Assembly (NCBI GenBank): GCA_032871835.1
Contig: CM065296.1
Location: forward strand, 12,912,001 to 12,976,000
Direction: 5' to 3'
DNA from: Dipteronia dyeriana
Taxonomy: Eukaryota > Streptophyta > Magnoliopsida > Sapindales > Sapindaceae
DNA: 64,000 bases
Both the position numbers and the translations under genes were made by a program. Of the stretch, positions 45,028-55,428 are shown one piece after another; position 1 is the stretch's first letter; each line of letters opens with the position of its first letter. The notes beneath the pieces are model-generated. The model was not told the origin of the DNA, did not search any database, and saw nothing but the letters and a program-made list of their open reading frames with translations.

Positions 45028-46042
45028 GTCTACCCCCACTTCTGGGCAACATAAACAGAAAGTAAAATGTCAATATTCTTGGAACATGCATCGACTTCCC
45101 CCTGGTGGCCACCTTTCCCCGCTCTATCTCTGGGAACCTACTCCTCCACTCCCCTTATGGCTTCATCAACAGATTGCTCCTCAACCCCCACCTGTGCAAC
45201 CTCAACTGGAATCTCTCCCTAGTTTGGATCAGCTTGGCCCTCCAACACTCCGGTTTGGTCCACTACCGCTCCCCTGGTTGCAAACGGGGCATTTGCTACC
45301 TCTTCAAGGATGGATTGACCCTTTGCTACCTCTGTATGGTCAGGAAGAGTAGTTTCAACCTCTATTGACTCTTGAGCAGCAGGGATTTCCTCCACCATCT
45401 TGACAGGAAATTTTGGGATCCCATCCTCAACTTGGGAGGCATCTAAGATAAGGGATTTGGTCGAAGGATCTGCATTGATAGCCTCTCTATCTAGTAGAAG
45501 AGAGGAGATAGGTTATTTGTCGACATCATCACAGGCCCCAGCAGCACGGGAAGGACATGTTCCATCACCAGCTGGTGTAGACATCTTTCTAGCCTTTACT
45601 AGGATCTCTTCCCTATTCCAGCTCGCGATGATTCCCAAATCAAAAGGAAGAGGTAGAGCCTGGGCACCATGAAACCCATAGGGTAGAAATAGCCATCTCT
45701 GAATGAGAAGTCCACCTCAGCTTCCAAGTTGGCCACCATAGCCTGCATAGCCTGGTTAATTTCCTCCAACTTCTGAAATTTATCCCTCTTGACGTTCCTC
45801 ACCAATACGCGATGTTTGGACTTGAGAACCTCAGTATCATATGTGCATTTATTTCATTCCGCACTTTATTGGGTCTTCTCAAAGGATTTCATGGCCTGGT
45901 TCAAGACATGGCTCAAACTCTGGTTATCTGCCTATAACTAGGCTTGCTCATTCTGTACCTTTTCAAACGCGGCCTTAGCATTCTCGGTGCGTCTCTTCAA
46001 TGATGAAATCTGATGGCTTAAAAAGACATTGTATTTAAAGGT

Positions 46043-46131
46043 CTGTAAATCACCGCAATCAAGTTAGCCACTACCCCGGTACCAATCATGTGTTTATTAA
46101 AGTAGTACGAAGCATGACATTTCCTTTTTAC
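46043..46131 (-). other. Candidate intron 2 of Tat-2 antisense gene
   Basis: 89 bp on the - strand, GAG|GTAAAAAGG to GATTTACAG|ACC. Removing it joins GALIAE to TFKYNVFLSHQISSLKRR in phase 0, just before the coiled coil, the same place and phase as intron 2 of Tat-1. Confidence 0.5.
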
Positions 46132-46743
46132 CTCAGCTATGAGAGCACCTCTTAGTGAGCAGGATATCAGTAGGCATCGAGGTCATGGGGCTTAGACTCC
46201 CACTAGGACAGGAAATGATGAACTAGTCCATGACTTGATTTTGACCAGTAATCCTTAGTCGAGATCAGGTTCTCTCTTGAGAAGCCACAACAGTAATGGC
46301 AGTGGTAGTTTTCTGACCTTTCTCAATTCTAGGAGGTATTGAAGCGGGCGGGGGAGGTGGAATAGCAACAGTAGAGGTAGGAGCAGAAGTAACGGTGGTA
46401 GAAGTGGCAACATCCACAACGGGAGTAACAGGGGCAGCGGAACCTTGACACACCACCATCAACAACCAGGATGCAAATATATCCATCTAGGTAAAAGGGT
46501 TTAAAGGGGAAGGGAAAGGGGATGGGGGAGGGGAGGTGTACCATTGGTACCCTGATAGGCACAGGTACACATCTGACATCCCCTGTCGGGGTAGAAGTGG
46601 GAGGAGTTCTCACAGTTCTGGCTGATGTAGGAGTTGTTCTGGTGGACTAGGCAATGGAGGATCCTAGTGGAGTAGGAATCAGAGGAGAGTGTTTACCTTC
46701 TAGCAGTCCAGGCTCTATCTGAACAGTTAATGGCACACAGAAA

Positions 46744-46825
46744 CTGCAAAAATCAAGGGAGAATTAGAGTACACCAATGATAAATAGGAAACATAAATCA
46801 ATGTAGTTATAGAGGTCCATCGTAC
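46744..46825 (-). other. Candidate intron 1 of Tat-2 antisense gene
   Basis: 82 bp on the - strand, GTACGATGG to CTTGATTTTTGCAG. The upstream exon reads TSDAYNTGKVNRYLRIFASS and ends in phase 1, as in Tat-1. The downstream frame (VPLTVQIEPGLLEGKHSPLI) is one base off, so either an indel or a wrong junction. Confidence 0.45.
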
Positions 46826-47945
46826 CTAGAGAAGAAGCAAAAATACGCAGATACCGGTTCACCTTACCGGTATTATAAGCATCAGAGGTGGGATACTCTA
46901 GGTTGGCATAATTTCAGTCAATGATCCCCCTAGATTCAGCGGAGAGAGAAGCTTTCTCCCAGTTCAGTTTGCCACTGAACTGGGTAGGGACCTCGAACTG
47001 CCACCCCCCGATGTGAATGGAGCTCCTCTAGTCTCCGCCAATGACCAATCATTCTTCCTTCCAGGAAGCATCCTTCTTTGTAGCGCCTAGTACTTCTTTG
47101 CTCCGGCATAGAACTTTCTCTTCATACCGGGAGAGTTTACAACAACCTGAAAAATGAACCTCAATTCATCAGGTTCCGGTTCCCGATTGATGTTACTCTT
47201 CTCACATTGCTCCTTCCATAAAACCAGGAATACAATCAAGTGCCTCCAAAAGCTCAGGGTCAACTGGAGGGTTGTAAGTTGTATGGCATGGAGAGCCCTA
47301 CAGAGTGCAGGGTGGAGAAGAAGCCTAACCCCACTATCAAAAGCTGCAACTAGAATCGAGAGAGCACCGGGGGTGGGGGTATACACATCATACCTCTGAT
47401 GTGCTATAATGATGGAGATGTTCTCAAGAATACCAAATTGGCTTCTCAAACGCCTGATAGTGGTATATGTGGCGACCGAATCTGAAATCACACGGTAGTC
47501 ATAGGGGAGAGCAAGCGTCCCTCCAAATGGGATCGATTTTGTACCAACGAGGTTTCCATCAGCTTCGACCTCGCCTGATTCCTCATCTGAATCCCCTTCA
47601 ACTATCTCTAATGGGGCATTAGGGTTGTTTGAGAAGCTTACCCGGATGGTAACGTTACGACTTAAACGATGATGTGGATAAAGCAAGAGGACATTGCTCT
47701 TACCACTGTCCTTTTCTCGAGGTCATTTCCCACGGGCGAGACTCAAAAAAGTGCCCTCCACCAAACTATCAACATTGTCGTTATCAGAGTTCGACACAAT
47801 CTCGATGGATGTTTCATTTGAAAACTAAGGGAAGAAAAAAAGAAATTTAAAGAAGGTAAAGAAAAGCTTAGGGATTTCTTTTGAAATTTGAAAGTATTGA
47901 AAGTAATAGATTTGGAAGCGTGAGGAGAACGTAGGGATTTTTGGT

Positions 47946-47953
47946 TTTAAATA
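47946..47953 (-). promoter_or_regulatory. Possible promoter of Tat-2 antisense gene
   Basis: - strand ACTATTTAAAACC is TATA-like and lies about 110 bp upstream of the first coding-looking codons, with a CT-rich leader in between. Confidence 0.3.
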
Positions 47954-48203
47954 GTTTTAATGGAACAGTAACAGTGACGGAAGTGCGATCAAAGAGGCTG
48001 GATTTTTACCATGATTGCCTCGATATGCACGTGCAACCAAAGCTTTGATTTTTTTCAAATAGATATGAGTTTCCCGCTTGACATGTGGACTTCACATTAA
48101 ATGAAAGGATTTCCTCCCGGATTCTGCTAGCCGGCTGAAAACAAAACAGGAAATATGACTCCAACCTTAATCAATCACCGGTGTTCAAGTCAGAAGAGAC
48201 TTC

Positions 48204-49208
48204 TGTTAATAGCCATTTTTGGATAGGGTCAAAGTGAAATTTTTTGCTTGATTGGTACTGGATAGGATATGCCTCATGATACCATGTGTGAATTACTTGC
48301 TACGATTTACCTTGAATTACCAGGTTCTACATAACCCTGGTACCCCGACATCATCACTAGAGCAAGGTGGAGCTTTTAGGTCTCCATGAATCATCTACCT
48401 GGCACCCGAATACCATGACACTATCTCGTTGCTTCGTTAAGGTATGTATCCCATCCCACTAGCAAGAAGGAAGGCAACCCAAAAGCTCCAACACGATTGA
48501 TCAAGCTCCTTGACATGAGACAAGGTACCAATAGGTACCTTACCATCAGAACAATCAAGCGTCACTCCATCAGACATGTACTTAGGAAAACCTCACTAAT
48601 CGATACGTAAAATCATAATTGTACTCCAAAACTACAGTATACTCCACACAACCGTAATAAATAGTCAAGAAAGGAAACAAACACAATCATCTCCAAGATG
48701 TCCTACACAAACTGATTCTTCAAGGTCAACTACATTAAACAAAAAATCACGTTTGATAAGGAAATAAGATCTATCTATCAATCTTCAGCTTGCACGTCAA
48801 GGAAAAACCCTAATTACAACATGCATAAATAGACCTAAAAGTGCAAGTAGAGAAGGAGGGAAAAAAGAACGCGGGAGCTAGTACTTAGTTCTGCACCCAG
48901 AAATAAGTAAGACAATTGCCATTGATCGATTTTTTTGACTTATCGACATGGACGGATTCACCACCTCCAGCTTGTTTGAGAGAGACGAGAGATTGAGAGT
49001 TATTCCCTAATGTAATAGAAATGTCGATATTCAATTAAATAGAACCTTGACACTAGTGTTCATATAGCTTTACAGTCTCCTTCCCCTCATCTACATTCTT
49101 TATGTTTCAACCGGTACCGAAGGTACCTACCCTGACTGCGACCCCTTAGGTAGCAGTCCTGAAGGTGTTAATTGAGTTTCCTCACCCAGAGCAAAATTTT
49201 GGTTAACA
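48204..49208 (+). repeat. Tat-2 3' LTR
   Basis: Begins TGTTAATAGCC and ends GGTTAACA. Homologous to 26,831-27,843. TATA-like CATAAATA at 48,824-48,831. Confidence 0.92.
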
Positions 49209-50990
49209 ATATGGAATAAACATAACGACCACTACCAATCTGAGTTTGTCGTACCAGCTTTGTACACCGATGGTGGCCTAGGATCCTAGGGTACGTTCAG
49301 AAACAGTGGCAACCACTCAAAGAGCACCCAAAGAATCCGAAAAAGATAGGGAGAAGCGTTGTGAAAGAATGGAACGTTCACACAGAAGGGACAACCGCCA
49401 AGAAGACCAGTGGACTACAGATCACAGGGTGTCCAATTCATAGAAAGATACGGGGAGATATAATGGATAAGAAACCCGCCCTAAGCAAGTAGAAAGGCAT
49501 GAGGTCTCTCTCTGATTCAAGTGATGATGAAACTGCCCCCTAGAAGACCTTAGGAGCCAACCCATATGGTCAAGGGCGACCCTAACGGTGCCCAGATCAC
49601 TGAGCGAATCCCTAGGGACCCATACGGCCTTACCATCCGCCAGATATTTGATAAGCATGGAGAGCCTAATAGGGAGCGGGAGGTACTTCTTAGAAGAATA
49701 GAGGCCTCAGAGCGAAGATAAAGCTGGGGAAACCTACTGATCCATAACTCTGAGAGTCCATTCACTGATTCTATAAGGCATGCCTGTTTTAAAGACAAAT
49801 TCAGGATGCCGCATATGGAACAATTCAAAGCGAATACTGAGTCGTAGGAGCTTGTCTGGAGATATCAAAGTGTAATAGCATAATGGCACAATATGGTTAC
49901 AATGATGTTCTCATATGTCAAATGTTCCCTCAGATCATGAGAGATCAGAGATCCAGGTGGTTTAGAGGACTTTAGACAGGATTCGTCAGGAATTTGATGG
50001 AACTTATACGGGCATTCACTAGGTGGTTCATGGGGAATATCCAGCAAAGGAAATCTATATCAGCCTTGTCAACTTTAAGACAGAGGAAGGATAAGAAATT
50101 AAAAGATTACCTAACCAGACATTCACTAGGTGGTTCACGGGGAAATCCAGCGAGGGAAATCTATGTCAGCCTTGTCAACTTTAAGACAAAGGAAAGACAA
50201 GAAATTAAAAGATTAAAAGATTACCTATACAGGCATTAACTAGGTGGTTCATGAGGAATATCCAGCGAAGGAAATCTATATCAGCCTTGTCAACTTTAAG
50301 ACAGAGGAAGGACAAGAAATTAAAAGATTACCTAACCAGGTTCTCGTAGGATGTGTCGAATGTACATGATCTAAACGATTACGCAGTGGTGTCAATATTT
50401 ATCAATAGTCTACAACGCAACCACTTGATGCTAAGCCTAAGACAGAAGATGTTGACCACTTATGTAAGCATGGTAGATTACGTCAGAGTATATGCTATAG
50501 CGGAGGAAGAATAGATAACCTACAGATGGGAGCTCATACATGGAGGTCGGCCCAAGAAAGCCAAAAACCCAAAGATGGCAACTCAAAGAGTGGCAGCAAA
50601 GGGGGCCAGAAGGATAATATGGGAAAGAGTAAGGATGGACATAAGGATGATGGCCATAAAGATGGTAAGCACTTTAAAATGCAATACACCAATTATACCT
50701 TATTGGCCAGGAGACAAGAGAAGATCTTAAATGTAATAAAAGACAAGAATCTGTACAATAAAAGCCCCCGAGACAGTCAAGCTTTACGAGGAGAGATACC
50801 ATAAAATATTATAGATTTCACCAAGAGAATGGACATGAATCCTCAAAGTGTTATCAGCTGAGGGAGTACATCGAAAAACTGACCAGAGAAGGGCATCTCA
50901 AGGATATGATCCTAAGAAGTGGGGATGACCAATACAAGGACACTTCAAAGGAAGAACACAATAAAAGCCAGAGGAGCCCTAGAATAAATT
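49209..50990 (+). pseudogene. Tat-3 gag, main part
   Basis: Continues the gag broken at 26,830. A basic, Arg-rich stretch around 49,320-49,440 (RERCERMERSHR-like, several frames) is followed by YGYNDV at about 49,890, FTRWFMGNIQQRKSISALST and LRQRKDKKLKDYL, then the zinc-knuckle region near 50,808-50,890 (YYRFHQENGHESSKCYQLRE, with Tyr for Cys). A triplicated segment at 50,013-50,340 disrupts the capsid region. Confidence 0.72.
50013..50340 (+). repeat. Three-copy tandem repeat inside Tat-3 gag
   Basis: A unit starting CATTCACTAGGTGGTTCA and ending GATTACCTAACCAG begins at 50,013, 50,120 and 50,233 (107 and 113 bp). Copies are very similar, and the spacings shift the frame. Confidence 0.93.
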
Positions 50991-51099
50991 CAGACAGTAG
51001 GGTAATCAACACCATCTTTGGTGGGCCACAACACACTTTGGTAGCAATCTGGAGAGAATGACCGAAGTTGGAGAAGCTATAGACGGTCAGAGGAATCTA

Positions 51100-51660
51100 G
51101 AAGTAAATTTGTTGGGTTCAGATCAAAAAAATTTCAAGCAAGAATGGGACCTGATAGTCTTCATTGAGGCGGACACACATGTGTCGAAGGTAAGACTGAA
51201 CGATGCGATGGTTGTGTCAGTTTGCATAGGTCACAGGGAAACTCAGCAGATATCCTGAGTGTGGAAGTGTTTGACCAACTGGGACTATAGAGAAACGACC
51301 TTCAACTGCTCATGGTCCCACTGAAAGGCTTTGGAGGAGCATAAGTAAGATCGATAGGAACAATGAAGCTACTTATAGAGATCGGGGGATTTCCTTGCTC
51401 CAAAATGGTTTTATTGGAATTTATGGTCATAAATAAGGAAAATTGGTCGTACAACGCCTTATTAGGCAGACCTTTTGTGAACAAGTTAAAAGCTGTGACT
51501 ACCACATATGCCCTAACGCTGAAGTTCCCAACAGAAGCTGGGGTATGCATCATGAAAAGCTCTCAAGAATGGGTGAGTAATGCGAATGTGGCTGTATGCA
51601 GGGAGAAAGCAGAACCATGTGTAATACAGATAGACATCCAAGTGGAAATGTGAGACCCGA
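51100..51660 (+). pseudogene. Tat-3 protease domain, active site deleted
   Basis: VRLNDAMVVSVCIGHRETQQ is followed, in another frame, by DILSVEVFDQLGL. Tat-1 has RRILIDNGSSVDIINVAVYDQL here, so the active-site loop is gone. The C-terminal half is the 51,363-51,653 ORF with KMVLLEFMVINKENWSYNAL and LLGRPFVNKLKA. Confidence 0.78.
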
Positions 51661-51829
51661 AGATGGATGAAAGAGAAGTTAGAGCAAGAACACCTACCCA
51701 GCTCGACCTGGACACAATGAAGGCATCTCCAGAAGATAGGAAGACCCAAGAAGATGAGCAGACTGTGGAAGTTACGATTGATGATGGCAACCCTAATCAG
51801 ACCATAAAACTTGGGGTCTGATTGACGGG

Positions 51830-52610
51830 GCAAGTTCAGGATGAAATGGTTAGTCTATTGAAAGAATACAAGGATGAGTTCACAAAGATATGTCCGGCAT
51901 CGATACGACGGTAATCTTCTATTATCTGGCGATCAATCCCAACCAAAAATCGATCATCTAGAAGTGAAGAAGGTTTAACCCAAAGAGAAATAAGGCGATT
52001 AAGGAAGAGGTAGGGAAACTATTGGAGGCAGGCCCCGAGTGGGTTGCCAACGTGGTATTAGTAAAAAGAAAAAGAATGGTCAGTGGAGGATGTGAGTAGA
52101 TTTCACCGACCTTAACAAGGCATGTCTGAAGGACAAATTCCCGTTGCCCCAGATCGATCAGCTGGTAGATGCAATGTCCAGTCATGAACTGCTGAGTTTT
52201 ATGGATGCCTAATCAAGTTACAATTAGATCTGAATGTTTGAGCAAGATGAAGAAAAAAAACGTCTTTCACAACTGACTAGAGGTCATAATGTTATAAAGT
52301 AATACTCTTTGGTCTCAAGAACGCCGGGGCAATTTATCAAAGACTGGTAAACAAGATATTTGCCTAACAGATCGATAGAAATATGGAGGTATATATGGAT
52401 AACATTTTAACAAATAGCATAACATCCAAAAAGCATGCAACAGATCTTAGGAAGAAGTTCAGGGTACTAAAGAAGTTCAGGGTACTAAAGAAGTTCGGTA
52501 TAAAGCTCAACCAAAAGAAGTGCATTTTCGGGGTACCTACGGGAAGGTTCCTCGATTTCTAACTTCATTAAAGAGGAATTGCTGTATACCTAAAGAAGAT
52601 AAAAGTGTTA
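51830..52610 (+). pseudogene. Tat-3 reverse transcriptase, catalytic box mutated
   Basis: Pieces in several frames: GPEWVANVVLVK, DFTDLNKACLKDKFPLPQID, QLVDAMSSHELLSFMDA and LFGLKNAGAIYQRLVNKIF. The catalytic box reads VYMDNIL instead of VYIDDML, so the second Asp is Asn. An 18-bp in-frame duplication follows at about 52,453-52,490 (KKFRVLKKFRVLKKFG). Confidence 0.82.
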
Positions 52611-53170
52611 GAGAAGATGAGATCCCTAAAGACCTGAAAGAAACTCAAAGGCTAATGGGCTGTTTAGCATCCTTAAGTCGATTCATTAGCAAGTCAACAT
52701 GCTTGCCCTTTTTTAGTGCAATCAAGGAGGGAAAAATGGTATAATGGAATGATGAGTGTGAGTAGGCCTTCTGGAAGATCAATGAGTATCTGAAGAAAGC
52801 ACTAATCTTGTCCAAACACTTGGGATGAGAGGTGCTCTATTTGTACTAGTCTGTCATGACCGTGGCAACTAGGTCGGTGTTGGTTAGGATGGATAAGAAA
52901 GTACAAAAGCCAATGTACTACACAAGCAAGGCTTTACTACTAGCAGAAATGAGATACTCAATGGCCGAACAGATGGCGCTAGCACTAGCAGCAAGAAAGC
53001 TGAGATCTTATTTTCAAGCTCACAAGATCGAGGTCTACACGGATTGCCCGCTGAAGCAGATTCTGTCAAAACCAGAGGTGTTTGGGAGGTTAACCAAATG
53101 AACAGTAGAGTTTGGTGAATTTGATATAACATACTTGCCAAGAGTACAATAAAAGGGCAAGTTGTAGCAG
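52611..53170 (+). pseudogene. Tat-3 RT connection and first RNase H
   Basis: 52,630-52,730 carries the connection (LKETQRLMGCLASLSRFISK). 52,856-53,101 carries RNase H: RMDKKVQKPMYYTSKALLLA, AARKLRSYFQAHKIEVYTDC, PLKQILSKPEVFGRLTK. The first catalytic strand is degenerate. A TGA stop at 53,099-53,101 ends the ORF. Confidence 0.8.
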
Positions 53171-53221
53171 ACCTAATCATCGAGTTCACTGAGCCAAACG
53201 GCGAGGTGATGAAGATACTCG

Positions 53222-53248
53222 GGGAAAAGGAAAAGGAAAAGGAAAAGG
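53222..53248 (+). repeat. GAAAAG hexanucleotide repeat
   Basis: Four or more GGAAAA units encode alternating Lys-Glu between the two RNase H domains. Confidence 0.85.
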
Positions 53249-53261
53249 AAGAATTTGCTTG

Positions 53262-53710
53262 GAAACTACATGTCGATGGGTCGTCAAACATGTACGGCAG
53301 TGGGGTGGGCATAGTGATATCCACTTCGGAAGGTGATTAAGTAGAGTGTGCCTTACGGTTTGACTTCAAAGCCACTAATAACATGGCCGAATATAAGGCA
53401 CTTTTGGTAGGACTTAGGGTCTGCACAGCTCTAGGGGCGGATGAGCTGAAGATATTCAGTGACTCACATGTGGTGGTGAACCAAATCTTGGATGAATATT
53501 AGGCTAAAAACAACGACATGGCCGCTTATCTGGAGATAGCTAGGGTACTGCTTGAGAGATTTAAGGCCTACAAGATTATTCAAATCCCAAGGGAAAAGAA
53601 TGAAAAGGTTGACACTCTGTCAAAGTTGGCATTAGCAACTATCATCATACGGTTAAAGATTATTCCAGTTGCTCACCTTAAAAAACCAAGCATCGAAGAT
53701 GAAGAGAGGG
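53262..53710 (+). pseudogene. Tat-3 second RNase H
   Basis: LHVDGSSNMYGSGVGIVIST, FDFKATNNMAEYKALLVGLR, ADELKIFSDSHVVVNQILDE, then after a TAG stop the 53,518-53,724 ORF with AYKIIQIPREKNEKVDTLSK. The three acidic catalytic positions are present. Closest to Tat-1. Confidence 0.85.
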
Positions 53711-53724
53711 CGTCGGAGATATGA

Positions 53725-54993
53725 GTGATCGAAGAAAGGCATACCACCTGTATGACCTCGATCAGGGAATACCTTGAAAGTGGAACGCTCACAGCAAAGG
53801 TAACTAAAGCAAAGTGCCTCAGATATAGAGCCAATATATACTCGATAGTTGGAGAAGAACTGTACAAGAGAGGATTTTTGAAGGCTTTGCATAAGTGTGT
53901 CTGCCCAACAGAAGGTGGACAAATATTATAAGGCAACCATGAAAGGGTGTGTAGGAATCACTATGGGGTGTGTAGGAATCACTCTGGGGTGTGTAGGAAT
54001 CACTCCGAGGGTAAAATCTTGGAGCATAAAACTCTCAGACAAGGCTTTTTCTGGTCGACCTTATTCTAAGACGCTCAGACGATCGCAGAACAATGCGGCA
54101 ATTGTCAAAGGATAGCCAATGACATCAAAAGATAGCCTGAGCAATTGAAGAACTTGACATCAACCCCTGGCCGTTTGCCATGTGGGGACTATATCTGATT
54201 GGCCCAATGCCAACGATAACCAAATAAGGAGCAAAGAATGCCATCGTGGTTGTAGACTACTTCGTAATATGGGTGGAGGCAGCAGCATTGGTGTATATAA
54301 CTAAGGTCAACATGACCAGTTTTGTGAAAAAGAACATTATCTACTGATTTGGAATCTCGGACATAATAACCACAGACAATGGGACCCAATTCGACAATGA
54401 TAACTTCAGGGACATGTGTCAAGATTTCTGTATAAAGAATTATTACACCACACCGGCCCATCCTTAGACAAATGCCTAGACGGAAGTAGTGAACAAGATA
54501 ATTAAGCATATCCGAAGGCAAAGCTGGATGCTAAGAAAGGGAATTGGGCAGACAAGTTGCACAAAGTCTTGTGGGCATACCACACCATGGAGATGACTTC
54601 GACAGAAGTGACCCCCTATTCACTAGCATTCGGGACAGAGGTGGTAATCCTGGTTGAAGTAATTCATAATTCACCAAGGATACAACTCTTTCACCTTAAG
54701 GTGAATTTAGAAATTTTAGAGTAGAACCTTGACAAGTTGGAGGAAAAAAAAGACCTGTCAAGGATAAGCAATGTTGTCTATCAGCAAAGAGAATCCAGAT
54801 TCTACAACTCGCATGTCCGAGTCAGGAGATTTGAGCTCACAGATATCACAGTACAAGGGAGAAATCAAATGGATCAATGGCAGATAAATGCGAAAGACCA
54901 TACCAAGGTGGTCGGATTGGCCAGTCATGGAGCGTACTGCGTTGCCCGACCAGAAAGAGCAAGCTACCCAAGCCATGCGATGCTCAATACCTG
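53725..54993 (+). pseudogene. Tat-3 integrase
   Basis: The N-terminal linker ORF 53,725-53,931 leads into the zinc domain, where a 21-bp triplication disturbs the first His region; CGNCQRIA follows at about 54,090. Core: WPFAMWGLYLIGPM (first catalytic Asp read as Tyr), IVVVDYFVIW, IITTDNGTQFDN and TEVVNKIIKHIR with Glu. C-terminal region 54,737-54,994: YNSHVRVRRFEL, then GLASHGAYCVARPERA. Multiple stops and a frameshift near 54,510. Confidence 0.82.
53946..54007 (+). repeat. 21-bp triplication in Tat-3 integrase N-terminus
   Basis: GGGTGTGTAGGAATCACT occurs three times at 21-bp spacing, in frame, giving repeated GCVGIT. Confidence 0.95.
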
Positions 54994-54994
54994 A

Positions 54995-55428
54995 AGATGT
55001 TCTACCCCTAGGGATTTCTCATTTTTAAATATTTCTTTTTAGCTTAGAAATTAGCTTGCTTTGTTTTTAATGATTAGCTAATCTGTTGATGTCTCTTTTT
55101 AACATTCAATAAAAGTCCCCTTGAGGGAACAATTTCAAGAACTCAAGAAAAGTGTTCTAAATTTGCTTTCAATTACAAAAGCAATATCGAGGCACTTAGA
55201 AATCGCTCAATATTGATAGGAGCACCCAAGAGGCCTAATGAGGGGGCTAAAAACACATGCCGTAAAGGCAGTGTACACTGACTGAAACTAACTAGGTGTA
55301 ATGAAACACTGTTAGGAAAACTTAAGGCCATAAGCACCGAATGGGATGCGCAAAGAGTTGAATGGAGAACGAAATATCTATGCTTGAAACAGTTGCTAAT
55401 AAAATTTAAGGACTTGTAAAGTTATTAT
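54995..55428 (+). other. Tat-3 3' untranslated start
   Basis: Non-coding DNA after the integrase stop, up to the Copia-1 LTR. Contains TTCAATAAAAG at about 55,107. If an antisense gene exists in Tat-3 it lies beyond Copia-1, outside the window. Confidence 0.45.

Larger units (their letters stand above)
45028..47840 (-). pseudogene. Tat-2 antisense gene: gypsy-type transposon domain, proline/acidic region, coiled coil
   Basis: Counterpart of the Tat-1 antisense gene. N-terminal exon (47,840 to about 46,826): acidic start NETSIEIVSNSDNDNVDSL, the ORF 47,686-47,087 with DVYTPTPGALSILVAAFDSG, LLLHPALCRALHAIQLTTLQ and PDELRFIFQVV, then WKEE and LVIGGD at the WK..WFF position. Middle part: proline-rich PPPPPASIPPRIEKGQK. 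C-terminal part: coiled coil SLKRRTENAKAAFEKVQNEQ and FQKLEEINQAMQAMVANLEA, then an acidic tail down to about 45,030. Stops are sparse given the age. Candidate introns at 46,744-46,825 and 46,043-46,131. Function unknown. Confidence 0.68.
26831..49208 (+). mobile_element. Tat-2: Ty3/gypsy Tat element with both LTRs, interrupted
   Basis: Flanked by two LTRs of about 1.0 kb. Its own length is about 11.9 kb after removing the Sirevirus-like insertion. The coding order is gag, protease, RT, RNase H, second RNase H, integrase, 3' tandem repeats, antisense gene, 3' LTR. It is diverged from Tat-1/Tat-3. Flanks ACAGG and ATATG do not match as a clear target-site duplication, but gag of Tat-3 resumes on the far side, which supports insertion. 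Heavily mutated. Confidence 0.88.
26458..55428 (+). mobile_element. Tat-3: Ty3/gypsy Tat element, interrupted
   Basis: Its own sequence is 26,458-26,830 plus 49,209-55,428; everything between is the Tat-2 insertion. Protein segments are closely similar to Tat-1: both second RNase H domains share VCxALGADE, KIxQIPRE and NEKVD. It has gag, protease, RT, two RNase H domains and integrase, and then meets Copia-1 at 55,429. No LTR of this element is identifiable in the window. It is badly decayed, with several internal tandem duplications. The left limit is set by the MULE-like end and is uncertain. Confidence 0.75.
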
